From assembly GCA_018241525.1 (NCBI GenBank), contig JAFEDR010000013.1, positions 73,170 to 137,169 on the forward strand: a DNA stretch of 64,000 bases, in the 5' to 3' direction. Of the stretch, positions 29,272 to 38,559 are shown one piece after another; position 1 is the first letter of the stretch, and every line of letters starts with the position of its first letter. Position numbers and translations under genes: made by a program. This DNA is from Pseudomonadota bacterium. GTDB lineage: Bacteria > Pseudomonadota > Gammaproteobacteria > Steroidobacterales > Steroidobacteraceae. A model generated the notes under the pieces. The model searched no databases and was not told where the DNA came from. It was given only the letters and a program-made list of their open reading frames with translations.

Positions 29272-31053
29272 GTGGCTGACCCCGGCGCCGACCGCCCGGC
29301 GGCACGCTCGCTGCGCCCGCTCGCGGCGCTCGGCCCGTTCGTGCGCCCGTATCGCGCGCGCACGGCGCTCGCGCTCGCGGCGCTGCTGGTTGCGGCCGCG
29401 GCGATGCTGGCGCTGCCGGTCGCGCTGCGCCAGCTGATCGACCACGGGCTCGCCGCGCAGAGCGCCAGCACGATCAACCGCTACTTCGTCGGCTTCCTGG
29501 CGGCGGCGATCGCCTTCGGCGGCTTCGCGGCGCTGCGCTTCTACCACGTCACCTGGATCGGCGAGCGGGTGGTCGCGGACCTGCGCGAGGCGGTCTACCG
29601 GCGCGTGATCCGCATGGACCCGACGTTCTACGAGGTCACGCGCACCGGCGAGGTGCTGTCGCGGCTCACCACCGACACGACGCTGGTGCAGTCGATCGCC
29701 GGCTCGTCGCTGTCGATCGCGCTGCGCTCGACGCTGAGCCTGCTCGGCGCGCTGGTGATGCTGGCGCTGACGAGCCCGCGGCTGACCGGCGCGCTCGCGG
29801 TGCTGCTGCCGCTCGTGATCGTGCCGCTGATCGCGGTCGGCCGCAGCGTGCGCCGGCTGTCGCGCGCCTCGCAGGACCGGATCGCCGACTCGAGCGGGCT
29901 TGCCGGCGAGACGCTGAACGCGGTGCAGACGGTGCAGGCCTACACGCTCGAGGCGCTGCAGAGCGCGCGCTTCGGCGCCGCGGTCGAGGCCGGCTTCGTG
30001 GCCGGCATCCAGCGCACGCGGGTGCGGGCGCTGCTGACCGCGCTCGGCACGACGCTGGTGTTCGGCGCGATCACGGTCGTGCTCTGGCTCGGCGCGCACG
30101 AGGTGCTGGCCGGCCGCATGACCGGCGGCGAGCTCGGCCAGTTCCTGCTGTACGCGGTCTACGTCGGCGCCTCGGCCGCGGCGCTCAGCGAGACCTTCGG
30201 CGAGGTGCAGCGCGGCGCTGGCGCGATGGAGCGCCTCGCGGAGCTGCTGCACGCGGTGCCGGCGGTCGCGCCGCCACGGGCGCCGGCGTCGCTGCCGCCG
30301 GCGCGGCAGCGGCGCATCGCCTTCGAGGGCGTGACCTTCCGCTACCCGTCGCGCCCCGAGACTGCGGCGCTCGACGGCGTGACGCTCGCGATCGCGCCCG
30401 GCGAGACGGTGGCGCTGGTGGGGCCGTCGGGCGCCGGCAAGAGCACGGCGTTCCAGCTGCTGCTGCGCTTCTACGACCCGGCGGCCGGGCGGCTGACGAT
30501 CGACGGCGTCGACATCGCGACGCTGGCGCCCGAGGCGCTGCGCCACGAGATCGCGCTGGTGCCGCAGGACACCGTGCTGTTCGGCGCGAGCGCGCGCGAG
30601 AACATCGGCTACGGCCGGCCGGGCGCGAGCGAGGCGGAGATCGTCGCGGCCGCCGAGGCCGCGGCGGCGGACGGCTTCCTGCGCGCGCTGCCGCAGGGCT
30701 ACGACACCTTCCTCGGCGAGCGCGGCCTCCGGCTCTCGGGCGGACAGCGCCAGCGGATCGCGATCGCGCGCGCGATCCTCAAGGACCCGCCGATCCTGCT
30801 GCTCGACGAGGCGACCAGCGCGCTCGACGCCGAGAGCGAGCGGCTGGTGCAGCAGGCGCTCGAGCACCTGATGCGCGGCCGCACGACGATCATCATCGCC
30901 CACCGGCTCGCCACCGTGCTCAAGGCCGACCGGATCGTGGTGATCGACCACGGCCGCATCGTCGGCAGCGGCACGCATGCCGAGCTCGCGGCCTCGAACC
31001 CGCTGTACGCACGGCTCGCGGCACTGCAGTTCGGGGGGGCGACGGCCGAGTAG
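29272..31053 (+). CDS. ABC transporter, fused permease and ATPase (exporter, MsbA-like fold)
   Basis: A 593-residue half-transporter starting at the GTG at 29272. Six membrane segments occupy residues 30-320. The nucleotide-binding part has Walker A GPSGAGKST (384-392), signature LSGGQRQRIAIARAI, Walker B ILLLDEATSALD and the H-loop in IIAHRLATV. It works as a dimer in the inner membrane. Possible cargo is lipid or peptide; the neighbouring protease does not decide this. The long reading frame that continues upstream of 29272 is only absence of stops in GC-rich DNA. Confidence 0.93.
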   Translation: MADPGADRPAARSLRPLAALGPFVRPYRARTALALAALLVAAAAMLALPVALRQLIDHGLAAQSASTINRYFVGFLAAAIAFGGFAALRFYHVTWIGERVVADLREAVYRRVIRMDPTFYEVTRTGEVLSRLTTDTTLVQSIAGSSLSIALRSTLSLLGALVMLALTSPRLTGALAVLLPLVIVPLIAVGRSVRRLSRASQDRIADSSGLAGETLNAVQTVQAYTLEALQSARFGAAVEAGFVAGIQRTRVRALLTALGTTLVFGAITVVLWLGAHEVLAGRMTGGELGQFLLYAVYVGASAAALSETFGEVQRGAGAMERLAELLHAVPAVAPPRAPASLPPARQRRIAFEGVTFRYPSRPETAALDGVTLAIAPGETVALVGPSGAGKSTAFQLLLRFYDPAAGRLTIDGVDIATLAPEALRHEIALVPQDTVLFGASARENIGYGRPGASEAEIVAAAEAAAADGFLRALPQGYDTFLGERGLRLSGGQRQRIAIARAILKDPPILLLDEATSALDAESERLVQQALEHLMRGRTTIIIAHRLATVLKADRIVVIDHGRIVGSGTHAELAASNPLYARLAALQFGGATAE

Positions 31054-31061
31054 GCCGCCGC

Positions 31062-31874
31062 TCAGACGGCGCGGGCGATCACCTCGAGCACCAGCGGCGT
31101 GATCATCCGCGTCGCCGGCTGCGCCGCGGCGGCGGCGACCGCGGCGATGAGCTCGTCGGCCTCCGCCCGCGTCATCACGCCGAGCTCGACGAAGCGCTCC
31201 GCACCGGTCTCGACGTAGGCCACGGGCCACGCCCACAGCGGGTCGTCCGGCGCGATCGCCTCGGCGAGCAGCCGGGTCGACTCGAGCGCGAAGCCGCCCG
31301 CCGCGAGCCAGGCGGGCAGGAAGCGCGCGACGTCGGCGTCACCGCCGTCGGCGCGCCAGCTCTCGACCACCCGCGCGACGAAGCGCGCGTGCGGCGGGCA
31401 CGGCGGCAGCACCGCCCAGGCGCCGTAGTCGACGTACTCGTGGAACACCGCCACGCCGCCCGGCCGCAGCGCCGCGCGGATCCGGCCGACCACCGCGCGC
31501 GGCTCGCGCACGAAGCACAGCACCCAGCGGCACCAGGCGGCGTCCGCGCCCGCGATGCCGAAGGGGCCCGCGGCCAGGTCGAGTTCGCGCGTCTCGAGCT
31601 GCGCGAGGCCGCGGGCGCGGGCCGCGGCCTCGAGCGCGTCGAGGAAGCGGCGCGAGCGCTCGAGCGCGAGCACCCGGCCGGTGCGGCCGACGATCTCGGC
31701 GAGGTCGAGCGCCGCGTAGCCCGGTCCCGCGCCGACGTCGAGCACCGTCTGGCCGGGGCCGAGGCGCGCCCGCCGCCAGGCCTCGAGCACCCGCGGCCGC
31801 CACAGCCGGTGCTGCAGCCCGAGGCGCTCGAGCTCCGCAGCGTGCGTGCCGAGGACGTAGTCGCGCTCCGCCAT
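31062..31874 (-). CDS. Class I SAM-dependent methyltransferase
   Basis: A 270-residue cytoplasmic protein. The SAM motif I is VLDVGAGPGYAALD (residues 44-57); motif II and III regions (VLALERSRRFLD, AAWCRWVLCFV) follow in the usual order. The target cannot be told from sequence. It begins seven bases after the end of the TonB receptor gene, so it is in the same operon; it converges with the ABC exporter gene eight bases away. Confidence 0.88.
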   Translation of the reverse strand: MAERDYVLGTHAAELERLGLQHRLWRPRVLEAWRRARLGPGQTVLDVGAGPGYAALDLAEIVGRTGRVLALERSRRFLDALEAAARARGLAQLETRELDLAAGPFGIAGADAAWCRWVLCFVREPRAVVGRIRAALRPGGVAVFHEYVDYGAWAVLPPCPPHARFVARVVESWRADGGDADVARFLPAWLAAGGFALESTRLLAEAIAPDDPLWAWPVAYVETGAERFVELGVMTRAEADELIAAVAAAAAQPATRMITPLVLEVIARAV

Positions 31875-31881
31875 CGCCCGC

Positions 31882-34047
31882 CTACCCGCCGAAGGGCTTG
31901 CCGAGGCCGACGTACAGGGTACGCCGCTGCCCCCACTGCGGCGCGCCGACGCCGACGCCGCTGCCGTCGCGCAGCTCGTAGCTGCGGTCGAGCAGGTTCA
32001 GCACCGACAGGTTCGCCTCGAGGACACCGAATCCGCCGAGCTCGAAGCTGCGGCGCACGCCGAGGTTCAGCGTCAGGTACGAGGGCACGTGGTCGGCGTT
32101 CAGGTAGCCGCGCCGCAGCCCGGTGCCGAACAGCGCGTCCGCCGAGACCGTGGTCGCGCCGAGGCGCCGCGAGACGCCGGCCGAGGCCGTCACCCGCTGG
32201 TCGTGGTCGAGGTGGATGTACTGCGTGGCGATCGCGGCGAGCTCGGCGGCGGCGAAGTTGTACTGGCCGGAGACGATGCGATTGCCCTCGGCCGCGCCGG
32301 TGGCGAGGTTCAGGTAGGCGTTGCTGCGCTCGCCGCGCCAGCCGCCGGTGAACTCGACGCCCCAGACGCGGCCGCGGGCGTAGTTGAACGGCGCGAAGAT
32401 CAGCGCGCTGCCGAACTGCCCCTCGTCGCCGAGGTCCTGCACCTCGCGGTAGTAGCCGTCGAGTCCGACCGTCCAGGCCCGCGACGGATGCGCGAGCACG
32501 CCGACGTCGTAGTAGTGGCTGCGCTCCGAGCGCACCGGGTCGTTGCCGGTCGGGTTCGCGGCGGCGGTGGTGTTCTCGAACAGCGCGACCGTCTCGACGC
32601 GGATCTTCTCGGTCGGCGGCGGCGTGAAGTAGCGCGCGTAGCCGGCGTGCAGCGTCGTGCCGCCGGCGAGCTCGTAGACGAGGCCGAGCCGCGGGCTCAG
32701 CTGGTCCTCGCGGGTCAGCCCGTCGTAGCGGTCGTAGCGCAGGCCGGCGTTGACGGTCAGCGCCTCGAGCGGGTGCCACTCGTCCTGCAGGTAGCCGCCC
32801 CACAGCCGCGCGCGGTCGTCGCTGTCCTCGGCGAGCGTCTCGGGCACGTAGACGACGTTGCCGCCGGCATCGAGCGGGTAGACGGTGGTGCGCGCGCGGC
32901 CCGCGGCCTGCTCCTGGTTGTAGGTGAGGCCGAAGCGCAGCGTGTGCGCCTCGCCGAGCTTCGCGCTCGCGTCCGCCTGCAGGCCGAAGCGCTGGTTGCT
33001 GCGCTGCACGTCGCCGGCGGCGCCCGAGTAGGCGAGGTCGCCGGCCGGATCGGGACGGTAGTGGACGTCGGTGAAGCGGTCATAGACCGCCACCTGGTAG
33101 TGCAGCGGCGCGGTGGTCGAGTTCTCGTAGGCGAGGATCGCGAAGCGGTTCGACTCGTGCTGGCGCTGGTCGAGCGCCGCGGACGGCGGCACCGCGCCGC
33201 CCGGCGGCACGTACTGCGGCAGCTGGCCGGGCACCACCGGGATCTCGAAGGTGTCGTTCGACTCGGCGAGCATCAGCGACAGCCGCGACTCGGAGGGCAG
33301 CACCGTCGACAGGTAGGCGAAGCCGTTCCACTGCGCGGTGTGGTCGTGCAGGGCGTCGGCGCTCGGCAGCGGGTTCTCGATGCCGAGCTCGTTCTGCAGG
33401 TAGCCGCCGGTCGCGTAGAAGGACACCGGCCCGGAGTTGCCGCTGACCTCGCCCGACACCTCGCGGTGGTCGTGCGAGCCGGCGAGCAGGTTGAGCTCGC
33501 CGCCGTCGCGGTACTCGCTGCCCTTGGTGTGGATGTCGACCACGCCCGCGGTGCGATAGCCGTACTGCGCCGGCAGCGCGCCGGTGAGCAGGTTGATCTC
33601 GCTCGCGAAGCGCGGGTTCAGCGCCTGGCCGAACAGCGAGATCGACTCGGGGATCACGACGTCGTTGATGCGGTACTGCAGGTTCGCGTGGTCGCCGCGC
33701 ACGTGCAGCTGGCCGAACGAGTCCTGCGTGACGCCCGGCGCCCGCAGCAGCACCTGGTTGAGCGGCGTCGCGTCGCCGAGCGGCAGGTTCTTGAGGTCCT
33801 CGATGCCGAGCTTGAACTCGCTCGCGCCGACCTCGGGCATCAGGCTGTTGCGCGCGGCGTCGAGCCGGCGCGCGGTCACCTGCACTTCGGTCAGGTTGCC
33901 GGGTGCGGCGGCGGTGCCGCTCGCCTCCGCGCCGTCGGCAGGCTCGGTGGCGGCATCGGCCGCGGGGTCGGCGCCCGCGGCGGCGGCCGCGAGCACGGCC
34001 AGCGCCGCCGCGCAGGCCAGGAAGGAAGGACGGGACATGGGACTCAT
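31882..34047 (-). CDS. TonB-dependent outer membrane receptor
   Basis: A 721-residue receptor with a signal peptide, an acidic and Ala-rich linker, a TonB-box-like LTEVQVTARR segment, a plug (PLNQVLLRAPGVTQDSF) and a barrel ending in LGKPFGG. ATG codons at 34047 and 34038 are both possible; GGAG lies three bases before the first and twelve before the second. The preceding small exported gene has a His/Cys cluster. Such pairs are seen with copper or zinc uptake receptors, so a metal or metallophore substrate is a reasonable guess, not proven. The methyltransferase gene follows. Confidence 0.93.
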   Translation of the reverse strand: MSPMSRPSFLACAAALAVLAAAAAGADPAADAATEPADGAEASGTAAAPGNLTEVQVTARRLDAARNSLMPEVGASEFKLGIEDLKNLPLGDATPLNQVLLRAPGVTQDSFGQLHVRGDHANLQYRINDVVIPESISLFGQALNPRFASEINLLTGALPAQYGYRTAGVVDIHTKGSEYRDGGELNLLAGSHDHREVSGEVSGNSGPVSFYATGGYLQNELGIENPLPSADALHDHTAQWNGFAYLSTVLPSESRLSLMLAESNDTFEIPVVPGQLPQYVPPGGAVPPSAALDQRQHESNRFAILAYENSTTAPLHYQVAVYDRFTDVHYRPDPAGDLAYSGAAGDVQRSNQRFGLQADASAKLGEAHTLRFGLTYNQEQAAGRARTTVYPLDAGGNVVYVPETLAEDSDDRARLWGGYLQDEWHPLEALTVNAGLRYDRYDGLTREDQLSPRLGLVYELAGGTTLHAGYARYFTPPPTEKIRVETVALFENTTAAANPTGNDPVRSERSHYYDVGVLAHPSRAWTVGLDGYYREVQDLGDEGQFGSALIFAPFNYARGRVWGVEFTGGWRGERSNAYLNLATGAAEGNRIVSGQYNFAAAELAAIATQYIHLDHDQRVTASAGVSRRLGATTVSADALFGTGLRRGYLNADHVPSYLTLNLGVRRSFELGGFGVLEANLSVLNLLDRSYELRDGSGVGVGAPQWGQRRTLYVGLGKPFGG

Positions 34048-34104
34048 GGACTCCGAAACGATGCGAAAGATCCGCGGCCGCGGGCGCGGCCGATCCGTCG
34101 GCGA

Positions 34105-34431
34105 TCAGTTCGGAGCGAGGGGCGGGGCGCGGGAGCGGTAGCGGAGGGCCGGGGCCTCGGGCGCGCGGGCCGTGCCGGCGGGTGGCGGCGGCGCCACCGC
34201 CCGCTCGAGGCCGAGCGGCGGCGGCAGGGCCGGCGCGGGCGCGGCGCCCGCGTCGGCGGAGACGATGCAGTCGCCGCAGACGAGCGAGTGCGCGGCGCCG
34301 TGGTCGCGGCCGAGATGGCTGACGACGTGCGCGACGGCGACGGACTGCGCCAGCCAGAAGACCGCGACCAGCGCGCACAGGCCGGCGATCCGGGCACGCG
34401 CCGTGCGGGGAGAGGGGACCCGTCGGTTCAC
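34105..34431 (-). CDS. Small exported His/Cys protein (DUF2946-like)
   Basis: A 108-residue protein with one hydrophobic N-terminal segment, starting at a GTG at 34431. The part after the signal is rich in ligands: HVVSHLGRDHGAAHSLVCGD then C (His, His, His, Cys-Gly-Asp-Cys spacing). The tail is Pro/Ala-rich. Similar short proteins (DUF2946 type) precede TonB receptors in copper-related loci. The ribosome site is weak. It is 57 bp before the TonB receptor on the same strand. Confidence 0.6.
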   Translation of the reverse strand: MNRRVPSPRTARARIAGLCALVAVFWLAQSVAVAHVVSHLGRDHGAAHSLVCGDCIVSADAGAAPAPALPPPLGLERAVAPPPPAGTARAPEAPALRYRSRAPPLAPN

Positions 34432-34438
34432 GGCGCGG

Positions 34439-34468
34439 ACCTTACCCGAGCGCCGGCGAGCGCCACAA
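34439..34468 (-). promoter_or_regulatory. Possible promoter of the second TonB receptor operon
   Basis: On the minus strand TTGTGG (34463-34468) and TAAGGT (34439-34444) are 18 bp apart. Each is only a half-match. The start would fall almost on the GTG at 34431, so a leaderless mRNA is possible or the site is wrong. Confidence 0.3.
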
Positions 34469-34503
34469 GCGCGCGCCGGCCGGGCGACTTAAGGCTGGCT
34501 TCG

Positions 34504-34518
34504 TTCAGTTTTTCTGAA
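34504..34518. promoter_or_regulatory. LysR-type operator candidate
   Basis: TTCAGTTTTTCTGAA is a perfect inverted repeat with the T-N11-A core of LysR-type boxes. It lies in the divergent space between the TonB receptor operon and the small gene before the LysR-type regulator. The regulator starts 335 bp downstream. Confidence 0.5.
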
Positions 34519-34649
34519 TCGACATTGAGGTCTTCGAACTCCGCGCGGCGGCCCGCGGCTCACACTCTCCCCATGTTCCCGAGGCGGCCGCCGCGAGCAT
34601 CGCGACACCCCCGCCGAGGGCCCTGCACCGACCGACACCGGAGACTTCC

Positions 34650-34832
34650 ATGAGCCACCTGACCCTGCGTACCCCCGAGTTCGTCCTGGCCGCGGTTGCC
34701 ACCGTCGCCGTGCTGCTGCTCGCGATCGCCCCGGCGATCGTCGCGACGCCCGGCGCCACCCTCGCCCGCGCCGCCGCCCCGGCGGCGGCCGGTATAGAGT
34801 GGACGGCGTCGCGCCACGGGCAGTCCGCCTGA
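34650..34832 (+). CDS. Small membrane protein, 60 residues
   Basis: Starts ATG at 34650 with GGAGAC seven bases upstream. One hydrophobic segment (FVLAAVATVAVLLLAIAPAIVA). No family recognised. It lies between the LysR operator candidate and the regulator gene and ends 20 bases before it. Its placement between an operator and a LysR gene suggests a regulated leader gene, but it could also be only a chance reading frame; the ribosome site and hydrophobic pattern favour real coding. Confidence 0.5.
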   Translation: MSHLTLRTPEFVLAAVATVAVLLLAIAPAIVATPGATLARAAAPAAAGIEWTASRHGQSA

Positions 34833-34852
34833 GCGGCGACCGAGGACACCCG

Positions 34853-35827
34853 ATGGCCGAGACGCGATCCCGGCGGGCGCCGGCGAGCACCGGCGCCCGC
34901 CGCCGCCCCGGCGGCGCGATCCGCCGCCTGCCGCTCGGCAGCCTGCGCGTGTTCGTCGCGGTCGCCGAGCATCTCTCCTTCACCCGCGCCGCCGATGCGC
35001 TCGGCGTCACCACGAGCGCGGCCAGCATGCAGATCCAGGCGCTCGAGCAGTACCTCGGCGTCGCGCTGCTGCGCCGCAGCGGCCGGCAGGTCGAGCTGAC
35101 CGCGGAGGGCGCGGCGCTGCTGCCGCGCGTGCGCGACGGGCTCGCCGCGCTCGAGATCGCGCTCGACGGCGCGCGCGCCGAGCGCGGCGCCGGCCCGTTG
35201 CGCGTGACGATGCTGTCCTCGTTCCTCGCGCAGTGGCTGATGCCGCGGCTGGCGAGCTTCTCCGACCAGCATCCGCGCATCGACCTGCAGATCCACACCG
35301 GCATCGAGGTGGTCGACCTGCTGCGCAGCGGCACCCACGCCGCCGTGCGCTTCGGGTCCGGCGGCTGGCCGAATCTTGAGGTCGAGAAGCTGCTCGACGA
35401 GTGGCTGGTGCCGGTCTGCAAGCCTTCGCTGCTGAAGCGCCTCGGTCCAGTGCACGCCGCCGAGGACCTGAAGCGCTACCGGCTGATGCACAGCACCTCC
35501 GAGCCCTGGAGCATCTGGCTGTTCGACGACGGCGCGACCGAGCGCTGGCCCTCGAGCGGCATCGCCTTCGACGACTCGGTCGCGATCCTGCGCGCCACCG
35601 AGGCCGGCCAGGGGCTCGCGCTCGCCCGCTGGAGCCTGGTCGCCGACGAGGTGCGCGAGGGCCGGCTCGCGGTCGCGAGCCCGCGCGCCGTGAAGTTCGC
35701 GCGCTCCTATTACTTCGCCTGCACCGCGGCCGCCGCCCGGCTCGACAAGGTCGAGGCGTTCCGCCGCTGGATCCGCGAGCAGACCCGCGGCTTCCCGCCG
35801 CCGCCCGGCGTCGCCGCCCCCGGCTGA
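34853..35827 (+). CDS. LysR-family transcriptional regulator, GcvA type
   Basis: A 324-residue regulator with an N-terminal winged helix (residues 28-88; LGSLRVFVAVAEHLSFTRAA and the LGVTTSAASMQIQALEQYLG recognition region) and a periplasmic-binding-like sensor domain to the end. The N-terminal Arg/Ala tail of about 25 residues is longer than usual. The start at 34853 has GAGG nine bases upstream. It is transcribed with, or next to, the molybdenum hydroxylase genes that follow on the same strand, so it may control them; the effector is unknown. Confidence 0.92.
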   Translation: MAETRSRRAPASTGARRRPGGAIRRLPLGSLRVFVAVAEHLSFTRAADALGVTTSAASMQIQALEQYLGVALLRRSGRQVELTAEGAALLPRVRDGLAALEIALDGARAERGAGPLRVTMLSSFLAQWLMPRLASFSDQHPRIDLQIHTGIEVVDLLRSGTHAAVRFGSGGWPNLEVEKLLDEWLVPVCKPSLLKRLGPVHAAEDLKRYRLMHSTSEPWSIWLFDDGATERWPSSGIAFDDSVAILRATEAGQGLALARWSLVADEVREGRLAVASPRAVKFARSYYFACTAAAARLDKVEAFRRWIREQTRGFPPPPGVAAPG

Positions 35828-35938
35828 CGTCCCCCCCAAAAGGCTTATCGACCCCGGCCGCCGGCTGCGGGTAGCATCGCGGCAGGGTGGCCGGCCGGGC
35901 GCGCTCGGCGGCACGTCGCATCCTTCTGAGGGGGACTC

Positions 35939-36409
35939 ATGATCACGCTGAAAGTGAACGGCAAGACGCTCGAGACCGACGCGGCGCCGGATACGCCGCT
36001 GCTGTGGGTGCTGCGCGACCACCTCGGCCTCACCGGCACGAAGTTCGGCTGCGGCAAGTCGCTGTGCGGCGCCTGCACGGTGCACGTCGACGGCTCGGCG
36101 ACCCGCTCCTGCGTGACCGAGGTCAGCAACGTCGTCGGCAAGGACATCCGCACCATCGAGGGCCTGTCGAGCGACCGCTCGCACCCGGTGCAGAAGGCCT
36201 GGCTCGAGCTCGACGTGCCGCAGTGCGGCTACTGCCAGTCCGGCCAGATCATGGCGGCGAGCGCGCTGCTCGCACAGAACCCCTCGCCGTCCGACGCCGA
36301 CATCGACAGCGCGATGGCCGGCAACATCTGCCGCTGCGGCACCTACCCGCGGATCCGCGCCGCGATCCACCGCGCCGCGGAGCTGATGAAGACCGGGGGT
36401 GCCTCGTGA
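35939..36409 (+). CDS. (2Fe-2S)-binding subunit of a molybdenum hydroxylase (IorA-like)
   Basis: A 156-residue protein with both clusters of the xanthine-oxidase type small subunit. The plant-type ferredoxin cluster is FGCGKSLCGACTVHV; the helical cluster is PQCGYCQSGQ and ICRCGTYPRI. Together with the next subunit it forms an isoquinoline 1-oxidoreductase-like enzyme. It ends in a GTGA overlap with that gene. The start ATG at 35939 is preceded by GAGGGGG. Confidence 0.93.
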   Translation: MITLKVNGKTLETDAAPDTPLLWVLRDHLGLTGTKFGCGKSLCGACTVHVDGSATRSCVTEVSNVVGKDIRTIEGLSSDRSHPVQKAWLELDVPQCGYCQSGQIMAASALLAQNPSPSDADIDSAMAGNICRCGTYPRIRAAIHRAAELMKTGGAS

Positions 36410-38556
36410 GCGCGCACCCGAAGGACACCGCCCCCGCAGCGCTCGACCGGCGCGAGTTCCTGAAGGCCTCGGCGCTCGCCGGCGGCGGGCTCGTGATCGG
36501 CATCTCGCTCGCCGGCTGCGGCAAGCCCGCCGACCTCGCCAAGGCCGCGGGCGGCCAGCCGGTCGCCTGGCTCAAGATCGGCGGCGACAACTCGATTACG
36601 ATCCTGGTCGACAAGTCCGAGATGGGCCAGGGCGTCTACACCGCGCTGCCGATGCTGATCGCAGAGGAACTCGACGTGCCGCTCGCGGCCGTCAAGGTCG
36701 TCGCTGCGCCGGCCGGCGCCGCCTACGCGAACATCTTCCTCGGCACGCAGATCACCGGCGGCAGCACCAGCGTCCGCGAGGGCTGGCAGAAGCTGCGCGC
36801 GGCGGGTGCGCAGGCGCGCGCGATGCTGCTCGGCGCCGCCGCCGACGAGTGGAAGGTCGACGTCGGCTCGCTGAAGACCGACGCCGGCGTCGTCACCGGC
36901 CCGAACGGCCAGAAGCGCACCTTCGGCGAACTCGCCGAGGCGGCCGCCAAGCGCCCGCTGCCGAAGGACGCGAAGCCGAAGGACGCCTCCGCCTACAAGC
37001 TGGTCGGCAAGGCGACGCCGCGCGTCGACACGCCGTCGAAGCTCGACGGCAGCGCCGAGTTCGGCATCGACGTCAAGCTGCCGGGCATGAAGTACGCCGC
37101 GCTCGCCCAGTCCCCGGTGCTCGGCGGCAAGCTGAAGTCGGTCGACTCGGCCGCGGCCGAGAAGCTGCCCGGCGTCGTCAAGGTGGTCACCACCTCGACC
37201 GGCGTCGCGGTGGTCGCCGACCACTACTGGCAGGCGCACGTCGCGCGCGACGCGCTGAAGCTCAGCTGGGACGAGGGCCCGAACGCCAAGCTCGACTCGG
37301 CCGCGATCCGCGCCGGACTCAAGGCCGCGAAGGGCACCGCGCAGTCGGCGCGCAAGGACGGCGATGCGGCCAAGGCGCTCAAGGCCGCGAAGAAGAAGGT
37401 CGAGGCGAGCTACGAGCTGCCGCTGCTCGCGCACGCGACCATGGAGCCGATGAACTGCACCGCGGTCGTGACCGCGGACCGCTGCGAGCTGTACGTGCCG
37501 ACGCAGATCCAGCAGATCGCGCAGGCGACCGCGGCCGCGGCCGCCGGGCTCAAGCCCGAGCAGGTCAGCGTCACCACGACGCTGCTCGGCGGTGGCTTCG
37601 GGCGGCGCCTCGAGGTCGACTTCATCCCGGCGGCGGTCGAGGCGGCGAAGGCCGTCGGCGCGCCGGTGAAGCTGATCTGGACGCGCGAAGACGACATGAC
37701 GCACGACGCCTACCGCCCGCCGGCGCACGACTCCGGCAGCGCCGGCTTCGATGCCTCGGGTGCGCTGCAGGCGGTGCACATCCAGCTGACCAGCCCGTCG
37801 GTCACCGCGCGCATGTTCCCGCCGGTGGTCGAGAAGGCGGTCGACCCGTTCGCGGTCGAGGCGGCGGCGAACTTCCTGTACGACGTGCCGAACGTCTCGG
37901 TCGACTACCTGCGCCACGAGATCGGCATCAACGTCGGCTACTGGCGCTCGGTCAGCCACTCGCTGAACTGCTTCGTCGTCGAGAGCTTCATGGACGAGTG
38001 TGCGCACGCGGCGGGCAAGGACCCGTTCGAGTTCCGCCGCGCGCTGCTCGGCAAGCAGCCGCGCGCCAAGCGCGTGCTCGAGGAGGCGGCGGCGCGCGCC
38101 GGCTGGGGCAAGGCGCCGGCCGGCCACCACCAGGGCATCGCGGTGATGGAGGGCTACGGCACCTACCTCGCGCAGGTCGCCGAGATCTCGGTCGAGCAGG
38201 GCAAGCTCAAGGTCCACCGGATCTTCTGCGCCGTCGACTGCGGCCAGCGCGTGAACCCGCTGATCGTCGACCAGCAGCTGACCGGCGGCATGGTGTTCGG
38301 CCTGTCGGCCGCGCTCTGGGGCGAGATCACGCTCGCCGGCGGCAAGGTCCAGCAGAAGAACTTCGACGAGTACCGCGTCGTGCGCATGAACCAGATGCCG
38401 GAGCTCGGCGTGCACGTCCTCGACAGCAGCGAGGCCCCGGGCGGCATCGGCGAGCCGGCGGTCGCGCTGGTCGCGCCGGCGATCGCCAATGCCTGGTTCG
38501 CGGCGACCGGCAAGCGCGTGCGCGCACTGCCGTTCTCGGCCTCGGGCATCGCCTAG
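36406..38556 (+). CDS. Molybdopterin-binding subunit, isoquinoline 1-oxidoreductase beta-like (IorB-like)
   Basis: A 716-residue exported catalytic subunit that starts at a GTG overlapping the previous stop. RREFLKASALAGGG is a twin-arginine signal, followed by LAGC, so the enzyme is exported folded, possibly as a lipoprotein. Molybdopterin motifs typical of the family occur throughout: QITGGSTSVREGW, GGGFGRRLEVDF and EAPGGIGEPA near the end. These enzymes oxidise N-heterocycles or aldehydes in the periplasm and pass electrons to the small subunit and then to a cytochrome or similar acceptor. The aminotransferase gene follows after three bases. Confidence 0.92.
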   Translation: MSAHPKDTAPAALDRREFLKASALAGGGLVIGISLAGCGKPADLAKAAGGQPVAWLKIGGDNSITILVDKSEMGQGVYTALPMLIAEELDVPLAAVKVVAAPAGAAYANIFLGTQITGGSTSVREGWQKLRAAGAQARAMLLGAAADEWKVDVGSLKTDAGVVTGPNGQKRTFGELAEAAAKRPLPKDAKPKDASAYKLVGKATPRVDTPSKLDGSAEFGIDVKLPGMKYAALAQSPVLGGKLKSVDSAAAEKLPGVVKVVTTSTGVAVVADHYWQAHVARDALKLSWDEGPNAKLDSAAIRAGLKAAKGTAQSARKDGDAAKALKAAKKKVEASYELPLLAHATMEPMNCTAVVTADRCELYVPTQIQQIAQATAAAAAGLKPEQVSVTTTLLGGGFGRRLEVDFIPAAVEAAKAVGAPVKLIWTREDDMTHDAYRPPAHDSGSAGFDASGALQAVHIQLTSPSVTARMFPPVVEKAVDPFAVEAAANFLYDVPNVSVDYLRHEIGINVGYWRSVSHSLNCFVVESFMDECAHAAGKDPFEFRRALLGKQPRAKRVLEEAAARAGWGKAPAGHHQGIAVMEGYGTYLAQVAEISVEQGKLKVHRIFCAVDCGQRVNPLIVDQQLTGGMVFGLSAALWGEITLAGGKVQQKNFDEYRVVRMNQMPELGVHVLDSSEAPGGIGEPAVALVAPAIANAWFAATGKRVRALPFSASGIA

Positions 38557-38559
38557 CGC

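Noticed and set aside
26794..31053. A single 1419-codon open frame through the subtilase and ABC exporter region
   Set aside because: It is open only because stops are rare in GC-rich DNA. Its first part is another frame of the subtilase gene; real coding begins at 29272.
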